This document shows, one piece after another, positions 9,433-17,591 of a stretch of 64,000 bases of DNA. The stretch comes from Streptococcus panodentis. GTDB taxonomy: Bacteria > Bacillota > Bacilli > Lactobacillales > Streptococcaceae. A program made the position numbers and the translations under genes. Location of the stretch: assembly GCF_017884005.1 (NCBI RefSeq), contig NZ_QFAY01000004.1, forward strand, positions 70,761 through 134,760, read 5' to 3'. The first letter of the stretch is position 1, and each line of letters starts with the position of its first letter. Below the pieces are notes generated by a model. The model worked only from the letters and a program-made list of their open reading frames with translations, was not told where the DNA came from and did no database searches.

Positions 9433-10020
9433 ATGCTATCAAATGAATTTCAGCAGCTGATGCAGCAGGACACCGCCGCAACGGCTAAAGCACTTCTCGG
9501 CATGAGCCTTCTCTTAGACGGAGCCGTCCTTGGCCGCATTGTCGAAACGGAGGCTTACTTGGGCAGTGAGGACAGCGCCTGTCATTCTGCCGGCGGCCGC
9601 CGCACCCCTAAGAATGCATCCATGTATTTGCCCGCCGGGCACTGGTATGTCTATCAGATTTACGGCCATCAGATGCTTAATCTTGTGACCAAGGGAGAGG
9701 GAGTGGCAGAGGCCGTTCTTATCCGAGCATTGGAGCTGCCAGACGGCCGGCTGCTGGCCAATGGTCCGGGCAAGCTGACTCGATTTGCCGGCATTGACAA
9801 GCGCTTTGATGGGCAAAATCTAGCGGCCTCCAGTCTGCAGCTGGCAGCGGATCGCCGGCCCGTCCAGATCAGCAGCCGGCCTCGTATCGGTGTCACCTGT
9901 ACAGACAGGTGGCGGGATCAGCCGCTGGGCTTTTATGTCGCCGGCAACCGCCATGTGTCAAAAATTTCCAAATCAAGCCTGCTGGCAGATGAGGATACTT
10001 GGGAAAAGGCCGGCAAATGA
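9433..10020 (+). CDS. mpg: DNA-3-methyladenine glycosylase (AAG/MPG family)
   Basis: A 195-residue base excision repair enzyme that removes alkylated purines. Family motifs are visible in order: AKALLGMSLLLDG, GRIVETEAYLG with the catalytic glutamate, CHSAGGRRTPKNASMY, GHWYVYQIYGHQMLNLVT, AVLIRALEL, LANGPGKLTRFAGI and RPRIGV near the end. The length is normal for the bacterial family. No Shine-Dalgarno precedes the ATG, and a TATAAT box lies only seven bases upstream. Single gene with a terminator after it. Confidence 0.93.
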   Translation: MLSNEFQQLMQQDTAATAKALLGMSLLLDGAVLGRIVETEAYLGSEDSACHSAGGRRTPKNASMYLPAGHWYVYQIYGHQMLNLVTKGEGVAEAVLIRALELPDGRLLANGPGKLTRFAGIDKRFDGQNLAASSLQLAADRRPVQISSRPRIGVTCTDRWRDQPLGFYVAGNRHVSKISKSSLLADEDTWEKAGK

Positions 10021-10135
10021 AGAAAAGAGAAATTTTGAAGCGAGCAGGAAAGCAAGCAGCGCAGCCTATCGGATTGGGCTGGAAAAAAGGCCAGCGCCTG
10101 GCTTCCTGCTTCGCTCTTTGCTCTTTATGGACTAG

Positions 10136-10167
10136 AAAAACGCTTAGGAATTTCCAAGCGTTTTTTT
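10136..10167 (+). terminator. Bidirectional intrinsic terminator
   Basis: AAAAACGCTT and AAGCGTTTTT pair with further GGAA/TTCC pairing inside the loop. It lies between the convergent glycosylase and MFS genes. Confidence 0.85.
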
Positions 10168-10184
10168 AGGATGAGCCTCGTCAT

Positions 10185-11354
10185 TTATAAAATTTTCTCG
10201 AACTTCTCGATATAAAAGAGAGTCAGTGTCATGATAATAGTCAGGACAAAGAGGACGATGATGGCCGGTGTCCAGGATTGAAAGACATCAAAGCTGAAGC
10301 CGAACAGGCTGGGGCCTAGGGCGGCCAGAATGTAGCCGCCGGTCTGGGCCAGACCGGAGAGCTGGGCCGTCTGTTCAGGCGTGCTGGTCTTGAGCGAGAA
10401 AGTCACCATGAGATAAGGGAAGAGAGCGCTGACCGAAATGCCGATCAGCAGATTGAGAATCAGCCAGTAAACAAATGAATCCGTGTTGATCAGCAGCATG
10501 GCAATCCCTGTCAGACCGGAAGCAGCCACCAGGCTAATCATGACGCGGCGCTTTTGAGCTGACAGGCGTGCTGTCAGACTGGGAATGGTCATGGAGAAGG
10601 GCAGGCTGATGAGGGAGAAGACCGAAGCCAGCATACCGGTCGCATCCTTTGACAGGCCGGCCTGCAGCGCCAGGGTCGGCAGCCAGGTCATGGCGGTGTA
10701 AAAGAGCAGGGACTGCAGGCCGCCAAAGACAATCAGCGCCCAGACCTTGGGATTTCTCAGGAGCGCTCCCAGCTGGCTGTCATGGCTCTTGCTGGTCAGG
10801 CGGTGGTTGTGCCGGCTGTTGGGCAGCCAGACCAAGAGGACCAGCAGGCAGACAAGGGTCAGTACCAGAATCAGCCCCCGCCAAGAACTGGCCTTGACAA
10901 TAGGGACTGCCACAGCTGAAGCCAGCGTAATCGAGAGCCCCATGGAAGTGATGTAGAGAGTGGTCAGAAAGCCGATCCGATGAGGCTGGTTGGCCTGAAT
11001 GACGGAGGGCAGCAGGACATTTAAAATAGCAATCGCAGCGCCCAGAATAATGGTGCCGGCATAGAGCAGGGGCAGGCTGACTATCCGAATGAGCGAGCCC
11101 AGTGTCAGTGCCAGAAGCACCAGACTAAAGAGCCTTTCCAGTCCGACCTTCTGAGCCAGTCGCGGGGCAAAAGCCGAGCAGAGGGCAAACATGATGAGGG
11201 GCAGACTGGTCAAAAGCCCCAAGGAATTGACGGGGACCTGCAGTCCTTTAGCGATGTCGGTCAGGACAATCGGCAGGACGGTAAAAGGTGTCCGCAGGGC
11301 AATGCCCAGCATCATAATGCCCGGCAGCAGAAAAGCGGAATGTTTTTTTTTCAT
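10185..11354 (-). CDS. MFS transporter, CynX/NimT type
   Basis: A 389-residue major facilitator protein with about twelve hydrophobic segments. The start is ATG at 11354 behind TAGGAGATG; the frame extends 13 codons further upstream, but without a ribosome binding site. The N-terminal region GIMMLGIALRTPFTVLPIVLTDIAKGLQV resembles the CynX/NimT (cyanate/nitroimidazole) group. The middle linker is NSRHNHRLTSKSHD. The substrate is unknown, and the named substrates of the group should not be assumed. Single gene on the minus strand. Next upstream is the TetR gene, also on the minus strand. Confidence 0.85.
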   Translation of the reverse strand: MKKKHSAFLLPGIMMLGIALRTPFTVLPIVLTDIAKGLQVPVNSLGLLTSLPLIMFALCSAFAPRLAQKVGLERLFSLVLLALTLGSLIRIVSLPLLYAGTIILGAAIAILNVLLPSVIQANQPHRIGFLTTLYITSMGLSITLASAVAVPIVKASSWRGLILVLTLVCLLVLLVWLPNSRHNHRLTSKSHDSQLGALLRNPKVWALIVFGGLQSLLFYTAMTWLPTLALQAGLSKDATGMLASVFSLISLPFSMTIPSLTARLSAQKRRVMISLVAASGLTGIAMLLINTDSFVYWLILNLLIGISVSALFPYLMVTFSLKTSTPEQTAQLSGLAQTGGYILAALGPSLFGFSFDVFQSWTPAIIVLFVLTIIMTLTLFYIEKFEKIL

Positions 11355-11607
11355 AGCATCTCCTAAAAAGTAAATAGATACAAAGAAGATCAAAGTTGAC
11401 CAGAGCAGAACGAAGCCTGGCGGTATCCTGTCATCGTCAGGATTCTTATAGACTATCTGATCAAAGCCGCGTCCTTCTGTAGATGACGGAACAGAGCCTT
11501 CAGAGGAGCCGGTTTCACTGCCAAGCAGCTGGCTCCGATCCAGCTGATTTTCTTCTTATATAAGGCAAGAATGATTATACCACAGAGCTGTCAGAAATGG
11601 TATAGGG

Positions 11608-12129
11608 CTAGTCCATCAGGTCCAAAAAATATCGGGTGATGATGGTCTCGGGCACAGGCTGCCGCTCTTGCAGCCACCAGCTGACTGTCTCTACAAAGGT
11701 GGAGGTCACATAGTTTTTCAGAAAGTTCTCGGGCAGCTGGGCCTTAGTCTGCAGCAGCTGCTCCTGAATCCGGGGAAAGAGATAATGCTCCAGCTCAATC
11801 TTCAGGCGATTGGTGAAGTAAGAGTTTTTAGACAGGAGCAGGGTTGCAATCCTGTCCTGATTTTTGCGGAAATGGTGGAAAATATGAGCAGTGGCATCAA
11901 AGAGATCGCCGCCTTCCGGGCGTTCGATAAAGGTATGCTGAAAGAGATCCTGACAGAGTTCTTCCAGCAGGGCTTCCTTGGTCTCAAAGTGGGCGTAAAA
12001 AGTAGACCGCCCGACATCCGCCAAGTCGATGATTTCCTGTACTGTGATGCTTTCATAGCTTTTCTGATTGAGCAGGCTGATAAAGGCTTGGTAAATGGCT
12101 GTGCGTGATTTTTTGACTCGTCTGTCCAT
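11608..12129 (-). CDS. TetR/AcrR family regulator, SczA-like
   Basis: A 173-residue TetR protein. The start is taken as ATG at 12129 (MDRRVKKSRTAIYQAFISLL), not the frame opening 15 bases upstream. The helix-turn-helix is ITVQEIIDLADVGRSTFYAHF, followed by ETKEALLEEL. The C-terminal domain resembles the TetR_C group of DhaS/SczA. It is divergent to a cation diffusion facilitator across a 161-base gap, the same layout as the zinc-responsive sczA-czcD pair of Streptococcus pneumoniae. SczA activates its exporter when zinc is high; that role here is inference. Confidence 0.82.
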   Translation of the reverse strand: MDRRVKKSRTAIYQAFISLLNQKSYESITVQEIIDLADVGRSTFYAHFETKEALLEELCQDLFQHTFIERPEGGDLFDATAHIFHHFRKNQDRIATLLLSKNSYFTNRLKIELEHYLFPRIQEQLLQTKAQLPENFLKNYVTSTFVETVSWWLQERQPVPETIITRYFLDLMD

Positions 12130-12290
12130 AGCGATTCCGGACAAAAGAGCAGGATTGTTCCGTAATGGACAAAGCCTCTCCTTTGCTTCTTGTTTCCTTT
12201 CTTGAAATGTTGGATAATAGAATCAAACAAGGTGTTCTGTTTTGAATATATTATACTATAACATTGCCTGATTTGACAAAGGAGCCAGCC

Positions 12291-13151
12291 ATGAAATCCA
12301 GTAAAAATATGACCATCGCCTTTCTGTTGAATTTTTCCTTTGCCATTCTGGAGTTTGTCTTTGGCCTGCTCTTCAACTCCAGTGCGGTGCTGGCCGACGC
12401 TGTTCATGATACGGGAGATGCGCTGGCCATCGGTCTCTCCACCTTTTTTGAACAGATTTCCAATAAAAAAGAAGACGGCAACTATACACTGGGCTACAAG
12501 CGCTACAGTCTCTTGGGAGCTCTGCTGACCTCGGTGATTCTGATTTTCGGCTCCATCATGGTCATCATCGAGAATGTTCCCAAGGTCTTTGCGCCTGAGA
12601 AGGTCAATTATGACGGCATGCTGGTGCTGGGGATTGTCGCGATTGTGGTCAATCTGGCGGCCAGCAGGGTTGTCAGCCACGGTCACAGCCATAATGAGTC
12701 GATTCTCAGCCTGCACTTCCTAGAAGACATCCTAGGATGGGTGGCCGTTATCCTCGTCTCTATCGTGCTGCGCTTCACCGACTGGTATTTCCTGGATCCG
12801 CTGCTGTCCCTCCTGATTGCTGGTTTTATCCTCAGTCAGGCCCTGCCGAAGTGCTGGGACAATATCAAGATTTTTCTGGATCATGTGCCCAGTGATGTGG
12901 ACCTGAGCCGGCTCTATGGGGAGGTGCTGGCGGTAGAAAATGTTCAAGCAGTCACCCAGCTCAATGTCTGGACGACAGACGGTCTGGAAAAATTTGCCAT
13001 GATTCACATCTGTCTGGAAAATCCTGCCCTGCTGGCAGAGACCCAAAACACTCTCCGCCAAGAACTGCAGGCCTACGGCATCACCAAGGCAACCATCCAG
13101 ACCGATGAAAGCCAAGAAAAGCATGAGGAGTGCTGCTTAGGCGGAGAGTGA
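12291..13151 (+). CDS. Cation diffusion facilitator (probable Zn2+ exporter)
   Basis: A 286-residue CDF transporter with six hydrophobic segments. The metal site motifs are HDTGD in TM2 (AVLADAVHDTGDALAIG) and HFLED in TM5. A short His-rich loop VSHGHSHNES precedes TM5. The C-terminal cytoplasmic domain carries LNVWTTDGLEKFAMIHICLE and ends in a ECC-containing tail. Start chosen at ATG 12291, 4 bases after a GGAGCC sequence. It likely exports zinc or a similar divalent ion by proton exchange. It is divergent to the SczA-like regulator, and an upstream TATACT at about 12252 may be its -10 box. Confidence 0.88.
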   Translation: MKSSKNMTIAFLLNFSFAILEFVFGLLFNSSAVLADAVHDTGDALAIGLSTFFEQISNKKEDGNYTLGYKRYSLLGALLTSVILIFGSIMVIIENVPKVFAPEKVNYDGMLVLGIVAIVVNLAASRVVSHGHSHNESILSLHFLEDILGWVAVILVSIVLRFTDWYFLDPLLSLLIAGFILSQALPKCWDNIKIFLDHVPSDVDLSRLYGEVLAVENVQAVTQLNVWTTDGLEKFAMIHICLENPALLAETQNTLRQELQAYGITKATIQTDESQEKHEECCLGGE

Positions 13152-13340
13152 TGGACTCTGGCTAACCCCATATGCTGTTAAACACAGGCCGAGTCAGGGG
13201 ATGCAGGTCTTAGAGACAGTCTGTGGAATGTTAAAATAGGTTGATAATCAAAGCCTGTGCTGAAAAAAGCCGGAATATGACCAGTGCGATGACAATCTTT
13301 CTTTATCAGCAGACAAAGACAGTCATTCAGATCTATTCGG

Positions 13341-13470
13341 TATAGATAGTCTTTTAGTTTGCTTTTAGTAGTGTAACTGTCTGGGGGGCAGTGAGCTGCT
13401 CAAAAGCTCCAGTAGAGGTTTTGAGGCGGTGGATGGGAAGTGTCAGCCGCTGCTGAGGTCAAGGGCAGAG
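13341..13470 (-). repeat. MITE-like repeat, copy 5 (reversed, partial)
   Basis: TATAGATAGTCTTTTAGTTT with GCTTTTAGTAGTG is the reverse complement of the right end of the other copies, followed by the reverse complement of the CTCAAAACCTC-type core. The other end is not clear. Confidence 0.55.
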
Positions 13471-13489
13471 ACTGGGGCAACAGTACCCA

Positions 13490-13675
13490 ATTTCGTCTAT
13501 TTCTATCTTTTGCTTGTGGGCCGACCGCTTAAGGCGAACGGACTCAGCATGGGGGGCGAACAAGTCTAATGTTCAAACGAAAGAGTGAGGTTTCGGACTT
13601 GCTGCTTTTGTATCAGAAGCAATCACAATAGGACGGAAGGAAGCGAATCCTGCTTTTTTCCGTCCTATTTTTATG
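13490..13675 (+). ncRNA. Candidate noncoding RNA
   Basis: The stretch before the orphan terminator folds well: CCG..CGC with GCG..CGG around 13512-13540, CAAGTC with GACTTG enclosing CGAAA..TTTCG at about 13562-13610, and TGCTT with AAGCA just before the terminator. No open frame of useful length is present. No consensus promoter was found, so the 5' end is a guess. Confidence 0.35.
13627..13672 (+). terminator. Strong orphan terminator
   Basis: AATAGGACGGAA at 13627-13638 pairs perfectly with TTCCGTCCTATT at 13658-13669, followed by TTTA. No protein gene precedes it on this strand for 470 bases, so it probably ends a noncoding RNA. Confidence 0.75.
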
Positions 13676-13820
13676 TTTTTTACTATCAGTGAAACCGCCG
13701 TCTCCCTGTCTGAAAATTCGCCCTTTTCTAACTTCGGGAGCGTTATTGGTGAAAATAGACAGCTTGTAAAAAATGTGCAGTTTTGGAGAGATTTTTTAGT
13801 TAAAAATCAGTGCAAAAGCA

Positions 13821-13849
13821 TTGACATTGCATTTTTTTTGACATATACT
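13821..13849 (+). promoter_or_regulatory. Near-consensus sigma-A promoter P1
   Basis: TTGACA at 13821-13826 and TATACT at 13844-13849, 17 bases apart. The downstream 36-codon frame at about 13864 follows AAGGAAGT closely, but has no recognisable product. Confidence 0.7.
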
Positions 13850-14121
13850 ATTGAGTAAGGAAGTATGCGGACAAGGCTGATGATGTCCTGTCTTCAAGCG
13901 CCTTCCTGTGGTATGTCGGTCAGCCGCTCAGGCCGCAGCATTCTGTCACACTGCTGGACTGAGAGCTGGAGATGACGACGGCAGGGTTTCCTGTCTGTCT
14001 GACTGCGCTCCTCTTGGAAAAGAAGGCCCGTAAAAAAATTATTTTAATCGTGAAAACCCAGTGTTTTTGCTGGTTCTTCTAAGTTTTTTGTGGAATTTCA
14101 TTTTTTTTTGAGGCAAATGTG

Positions 14122-14150
14122 TTGACATCGTGTCAATCTTATCATATACT
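14122..14150 (+). promoter_or_regulatory. Near-consensus sigma-A promoter P2
   Basis: TTGACA at 14122-14127 and TATACT at 14145-14150, 17 bases apart, the same hexamers and spacing as P1. It could start a 0.68-kb leader for the pil operon or a short transcript with the 21-codon frame at 14170. Confidence 0.7.
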
Positions 14151-14376
14151 GTATTAGGAAAATGTTTAAATGACAAATTTTGTTTTGTTCCTAACATTTC
14201 CTACTATTGTATGCATATCGATAAAGGAAGTCTGATCAATAGACAAGGAAGCTGTCTCTGGCTGCTGTTTCTCTTTCTGCTTTGATTTCACACGCCGCTG
14301 GCTTCGGCTGGCCGGATGGGATTTCAAAATAGTCTGAGGACGGGCCTGACAGAAGTCCATCTAGTTGAAAAGACGA

Positions 14377-14415
14377 AAAAAACACCGCAAGATAAGAAAC
14401 TTACCTTACGGTGCC
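14377..14415 (-). terminator. Minus-strand intrinsic terminator upstream of pil
   Basis: On the minus strand CACCGTAAGGTAAG pairs with CTTATCTTGCGGTG and is followed by seven T. No protein gene on this strand ends here, so it marks an unannotated transcript divergent to pilF. Confidence 0.7.
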
Positions 14416-14721
14416 GGCCGCTTGGCTGAAACAGGGAAAACTCAACTTCACACACACACGGTTTAACCTGTCTCACTAAGCATGAGGAAATTTACAAAAG
14501 AAGCTGCTTTGAGCAGTATCCGGACGCGCGAAAGCAAATGTTTTGGCATTGGTTTTTTGCGCCTTGGCTGATAAATAAAAAAATCGTTCCGTCGTCAATC
14601 CTTGGATTGCTTCAAGAGCCGTTTTCTTGTGACTATCAGGCAGATACCGCTTAAAGCTTCTATAAACTATATAGTTTTGTTCTTTTTGTAAAATTTTATA
14701 CTCTTAGCCTAACGAAAGAAC

Positions 14722-14738
14722 CTTAAAAAAACCTTAAA
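14722..14738 (-). promoter_or_regulatory. CiaR-type direct repeat
   Basis: On the minus strand the sequence is TTTAAG-GTTTT-TTTAAG, a perfect match to the streptococcal CiaR box (TTTAAG-N5-TTTAAG). A TATAAA lies 21 bases further on this strand. On the plus strand a related TTTAAA-GCATA-TTTAAG is found at about 14781-14797, closer to pilF. Confidence 0.5.
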
Positions 14739-14839
14739 GGAATTTTTAAGCGAAGAAGATTTTTTTAAAGCTGTTATCTTTAAAGCATATTTAAGAAAGC
14801 AAAATGATTTTTAAGAATCATAGATGGGAGTAATAATCA

Positions 14840-16522
14840 ATGGATTTAATTGCTATCTTGGTTCAATTTCATCTGATAACGGCAGCTCAAAAAGAAGAAA
14901 TTCTTCAAGATATGCCACAATCAAATATGCCATTAGAAAGATATCTAATCAGCAAAGGCTATGTGACAGAAGAAGATATGCTCAAAGTCATGAGTTACTA
15001 CTACCGTGTACCTCATGTCAATCTATCGCAGTTTGTGATAGAAAAGGAAGCTGTCGAGAAGGTTTCGGAAAAAGTTGCTAAACGTCATGGATTGATTCCA
15101 ATCTCTTTTTCAGATGGAGCAGAGGAAGAAGAACCAAAACTGATAGTTGCGATGGCAGACCCAAGCAACTATATCGCTCTGGACGACGTGAAAATCGTCT
15201 CCAAAATGGCGGTAGAAGCTTATGTAACTTTCCGGGATGATATTGAGAAGTATATCGATCAGTATTATTCCAAAGGAGAAGAAGCCCAGCAGGCAGCGAC
15301 TGAGATCGAAGGCTTCGGTATGGAAGATGAGGTCATGGAAGAAGACCTCGAAATCAAAAACGCTCCGGTGGTTCGGCTGATTGACTCGATTATCAGTCAG
15401 GCGATCAAGACCCGGGCCAGCGATATTCATATCGAGCCCTTTGAAAAGACCGTCCGTGTCCGCTTCCGGGTTGACGGGACCTTGGTGGAAAACATGCAGT
15501 TGAAAGCCAACACCCACTCAGCCATCGCGACACGGATCAAGATCATGAGCGGTCTGGACATTGCTGAGCGGCGCATTCCTCAGGATGGTCGGATTGAAAC
15601 GACCATTGACGGCAGGGATGTGGACATGCGGGTTTCCGTATTGCCGACAGTCTTCGGGGAAAAAATCGTTATTCGGATTTTGAACCGGAATGCGACTCTC
15701 CTCAGTAAGGAGGAGCTGGGCTTCTCGCCAGCCAATGAAAAGATTTTCGATGAAATCCTCAAGGCACCGGAAGGGATCATCCTCCTGACCGGTCCGACAG
15801 GAAGCGGAAAGACGACCACTCTTTACACAGCGCTCCGAGAGCTCAATGATGTAGGAAAAAATATCATCACGGTTGAAGATCCGGTTGAGTACCGATTGGA
15901 AGGTGTCAACCAAGTCCAGGTCAATAATAAAGCCGGACTGACCTTCGCCAGTGGTCTGAGGAGTATCCTGCGTCAGGACCCGGACATCGTTCTCTTGGGG
16001 GAGATTCGGGACGAAGAGACAGCCAGTATCGCGGTTCGGGCCGCTATCACCGGGCACGTCGTTCTCTCGACTATCCACACCAACGACACAGCCAGTACGG
16101 TCAACCGTTTGGTCGATATGGGCATCAAGCCTTATCTGGTCTCAACGGCGACAGTCGGCATTATCGCACAGCGCTTGATCAAGCGTATCTGTCCTAAGTG
16201 CAAGACCGAATATACTGTAGAGACAGATGCTCATGCAGCAATCGGAATTCACAAGGGAGACACCATGTATCGCGGGCGTGGCTGCAACTACTGCAGCGGC
16301 ACGGGATATTATGGACGGATAGCTATCCACGAAATTATGGCAGTGACAAGGGAGATAAAATCACTAATTAATGACGGTGGAACAACAGCTCAGCTTCGGA
16401 CAGAAGCCAAGAAAAATGGAATGCGGGATCTGGCCGAGGAAGCCATCGATACTGCAAAACAGGGGATTACAACGATTGAAGAAGCGATGAAGATTGCCTT
16501 TAGTCTGGAAGGGGAAGTTTAG
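14840..16522 (+). CDS. pilF: Type IV pilus assembly ATPase PilF (PilB/GspE family)
   Basis: A 560-residue secretion ATPase that powers pilus extension at the inner face of the membrane. The N-terminal ~150 residues form the MshEN/T2SSE_N domain. The core has Walker A LTGPTGSGKTTTL near residue 320, the Asp box GEIRDEETA and His box STIHTNDTAST. Near residues 452-490 two Cys pairs (CPKC, CNYC) form the zinc site typical of the assembly ATPase and absent from PilT. GGGAG lies before the ATG. First gene of the pil locus; two bases separate it from pilT. The symbol follows S. sanguinis usage. Confidence 0.96.
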   Translation: MDLIAILVQFHLITAAQKEEILQDMPQSNMPLERYLISKGYVTEEDMLKVMSYYYRVPHVNLSQFVIEKEAVEKVSEKVAKRHGLIPISFSDGAEEEEPKLIVAMADPSNYIALDDVKIVSKMAVEAYVTFRDDIEKYIDQYYSKGEEAQQAATEIEGFGMEDEVMEEDLEIKNAPVVRLIDSIISQAIKTRASDIHIEPFEKTVRVRFRVDGTLVENMQLKANTHSAIATRIKIMSGLDIAERRIPQDGRIETTIDGRDVDMRVSVLPTVFGEKIVIRILNRNATLLSKEELGFSPANEKIFDEILKAPEGIILLTGPTGSGKTTTLYTALRELNDVGKNIITVEDPVEYRLEGVNQVQVNNKAGLTFASGLRSILRQDPDIVLLGEIRDEETASIAVRAAITGHVVLSTIHTNDTASTVNRLVDMGIKPYLVSTATVGIIAQRLIKRICPKCKTEYTVETDAHAAIGIHKGDTMYRGRGCNYCSGTGYYGRIAIHEIMAVTREIKSLINDGGTTAQLRTEAKKNGMRDLAEEAIDTAKQGITTIEEAMKIAFSLEGEV

Positions 16523-16523
16523 G

Positions 16524-17588
16524 ATGAATTTGGATGAGTTAATTAAGCAGGCCATCGAAGCAGGTGCGTCGGATATCCACTTTACGGTTGATGCCGAGCC
16601 CACCATGCGCCTGCACGGGAGGTTAACCCAGCTCAGCAATACAATTTTGACCAATGAGGACACCGTTCGCTTTACCAAGCAGATCTTGACAGAGAAGCAG
16701 ATCGCCCATCTGTTGGAAGTCGGCGAAGTGGACTGTGCCTACGAGGTTGATAACGGCTACCGTTTGCGGGTCAATATCTTTAAGCAGAAAAACAACTGCG
16801 GGATTGCCCTGCGGGTCATTCCCAAGGACATTCCAAGCATGGAATCGCTGGGACTGCCGCCGGTCATCAGAAAGCTGGCCGAAAAACGCCGGGGCTTGAT
16901 ATTGGTCACCGGACCAACAGGAAGCGGGAAGTCAACGACGCTGGCGACCATGATCAACTACATGAACAGCCTGCGCAGTGAGCACATCATTACCATCGAA
17001 GACCCGATCGAGTACATGCACACGCATAATAAATGCTTGGTCAACCAGCGTGAGCTGGGAGCAGATACGCAGAGCTTCGGCAATGCCCTGAGAGGGGCCC
17101 TGCGTCAGGACCCGGATGTCATCCTGGTCGGAGAAATGCGGGACAAGGAAACGATCGAAATCGCCCTGCGGGCTGCAGAAACCGGTCACTTGGTCCTGTC
17201 AACCCTCCACACGGTCGGTGCTGTCAACACCATGGACCGGATCATCGACGTCTTTCCGGCCGAGCAGCAGGAGCAGATCCGCGTCCAGCTCTCAGCCGTG
17301 ATGGAAGGCGTCGTCTCTCAGCAGCTGATGCGGACTGCGACCGGCAAGGGCCGGGTAGCCGCCTTTGAAATCATGCTGGGGACGCCGGCCATTCGCAACC
17401 TGATCCGCGAAGGGAAGACCCACCAGCTGCTGACGCCGATTCAAACCGGGTCGCAGCTGGGCATGATTACCATGGATGCTTCGCTCATGAGTCTCTACCG
17501 CCGCAATGTCATCGACCAGAGAACCCTGCTGTCTTACTCAGTAGACAGGGCTCAGGTCGAAAAAGCACTGGGAATAGTAGGGAGCTAG
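16524..17588 (+). CDS. pilT: Type IV pilus retraction ATPase PilT
   Basis: A 354-residue hexameric ATPase that drives pilus retraction and twitching. The start is ATG at 16524 (MNLDELIKQAIEAGASDIHF), one base after the pilF stop; a longer frame would overlap pilF by 29 bases. Walker A is VTGPTGSGKSTTL, the Asp box GEMRDKETI, the His box STLHTVGA, and the PilT signature AIRNLIREGKTHQL is present near the C-terminus. It has no zinc Cys cluster, unlike PilF. The presence of PilT predicts retractile pili. Confidence 0.97.
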   Translation: MNLDELIKQAIEAGASDIHFTVDAEPTMRLHGRLTQLSNTILTNEDTVRFTKQILTEKQIAHLLEVGEVDCAYEVDNGYRLRVNIFKQKNNCGIALRVIPKDIPSMESLGLPPVIRKLAEKRRGLILVTGPTGSGKSTTLATMINYMNSLRSEHIITIEDPIEYMHTHNKCLVNQRELGADTQSFGNALRGALRQDPDVILVGEMRDKETIEIALRAAETGHLVLSTLHTVGAVNTMDRIIDVFPAEQQEQIRVQLSAVMEGVVSQQLMRTATGKGRVAAFEIMLGTPAIRNLIREGKTHQLLTPIQTGSQLGMITMDASLMSLYRRNVIDQRTLLSYSVDRAQVEKALGIVGS

Positions 17589-17591
17589 CAC

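Larger units (their letters stand above)
13152..14839. other. 1.7-kb region without a convincing protein gene, upstream of pil
   Basis: 13341-13470 is a reversed copy of the MITE-like repeat. 13490-13675 is a foldable stretch ending in a strong terminator. 13821-13849 and 14122-14150 are near-consensus plus-strand promoters. 14377-14415 is a minus-strand terminator, and 14722-14810 carries TTTAAG-type repeats just before pilF. Frames of 61 and 64 codons at 13673 (+) and 14360 (-) lack ribosome binding sites and domains. Confidence 0.6.

Noticed and set aside
13631..13645. CGGAAGGAAGC as in the SRP RNA core
   Set aside because: The bases form part of a terminator stem and loop; the rest of the SRP helix 8 pattern is absent.
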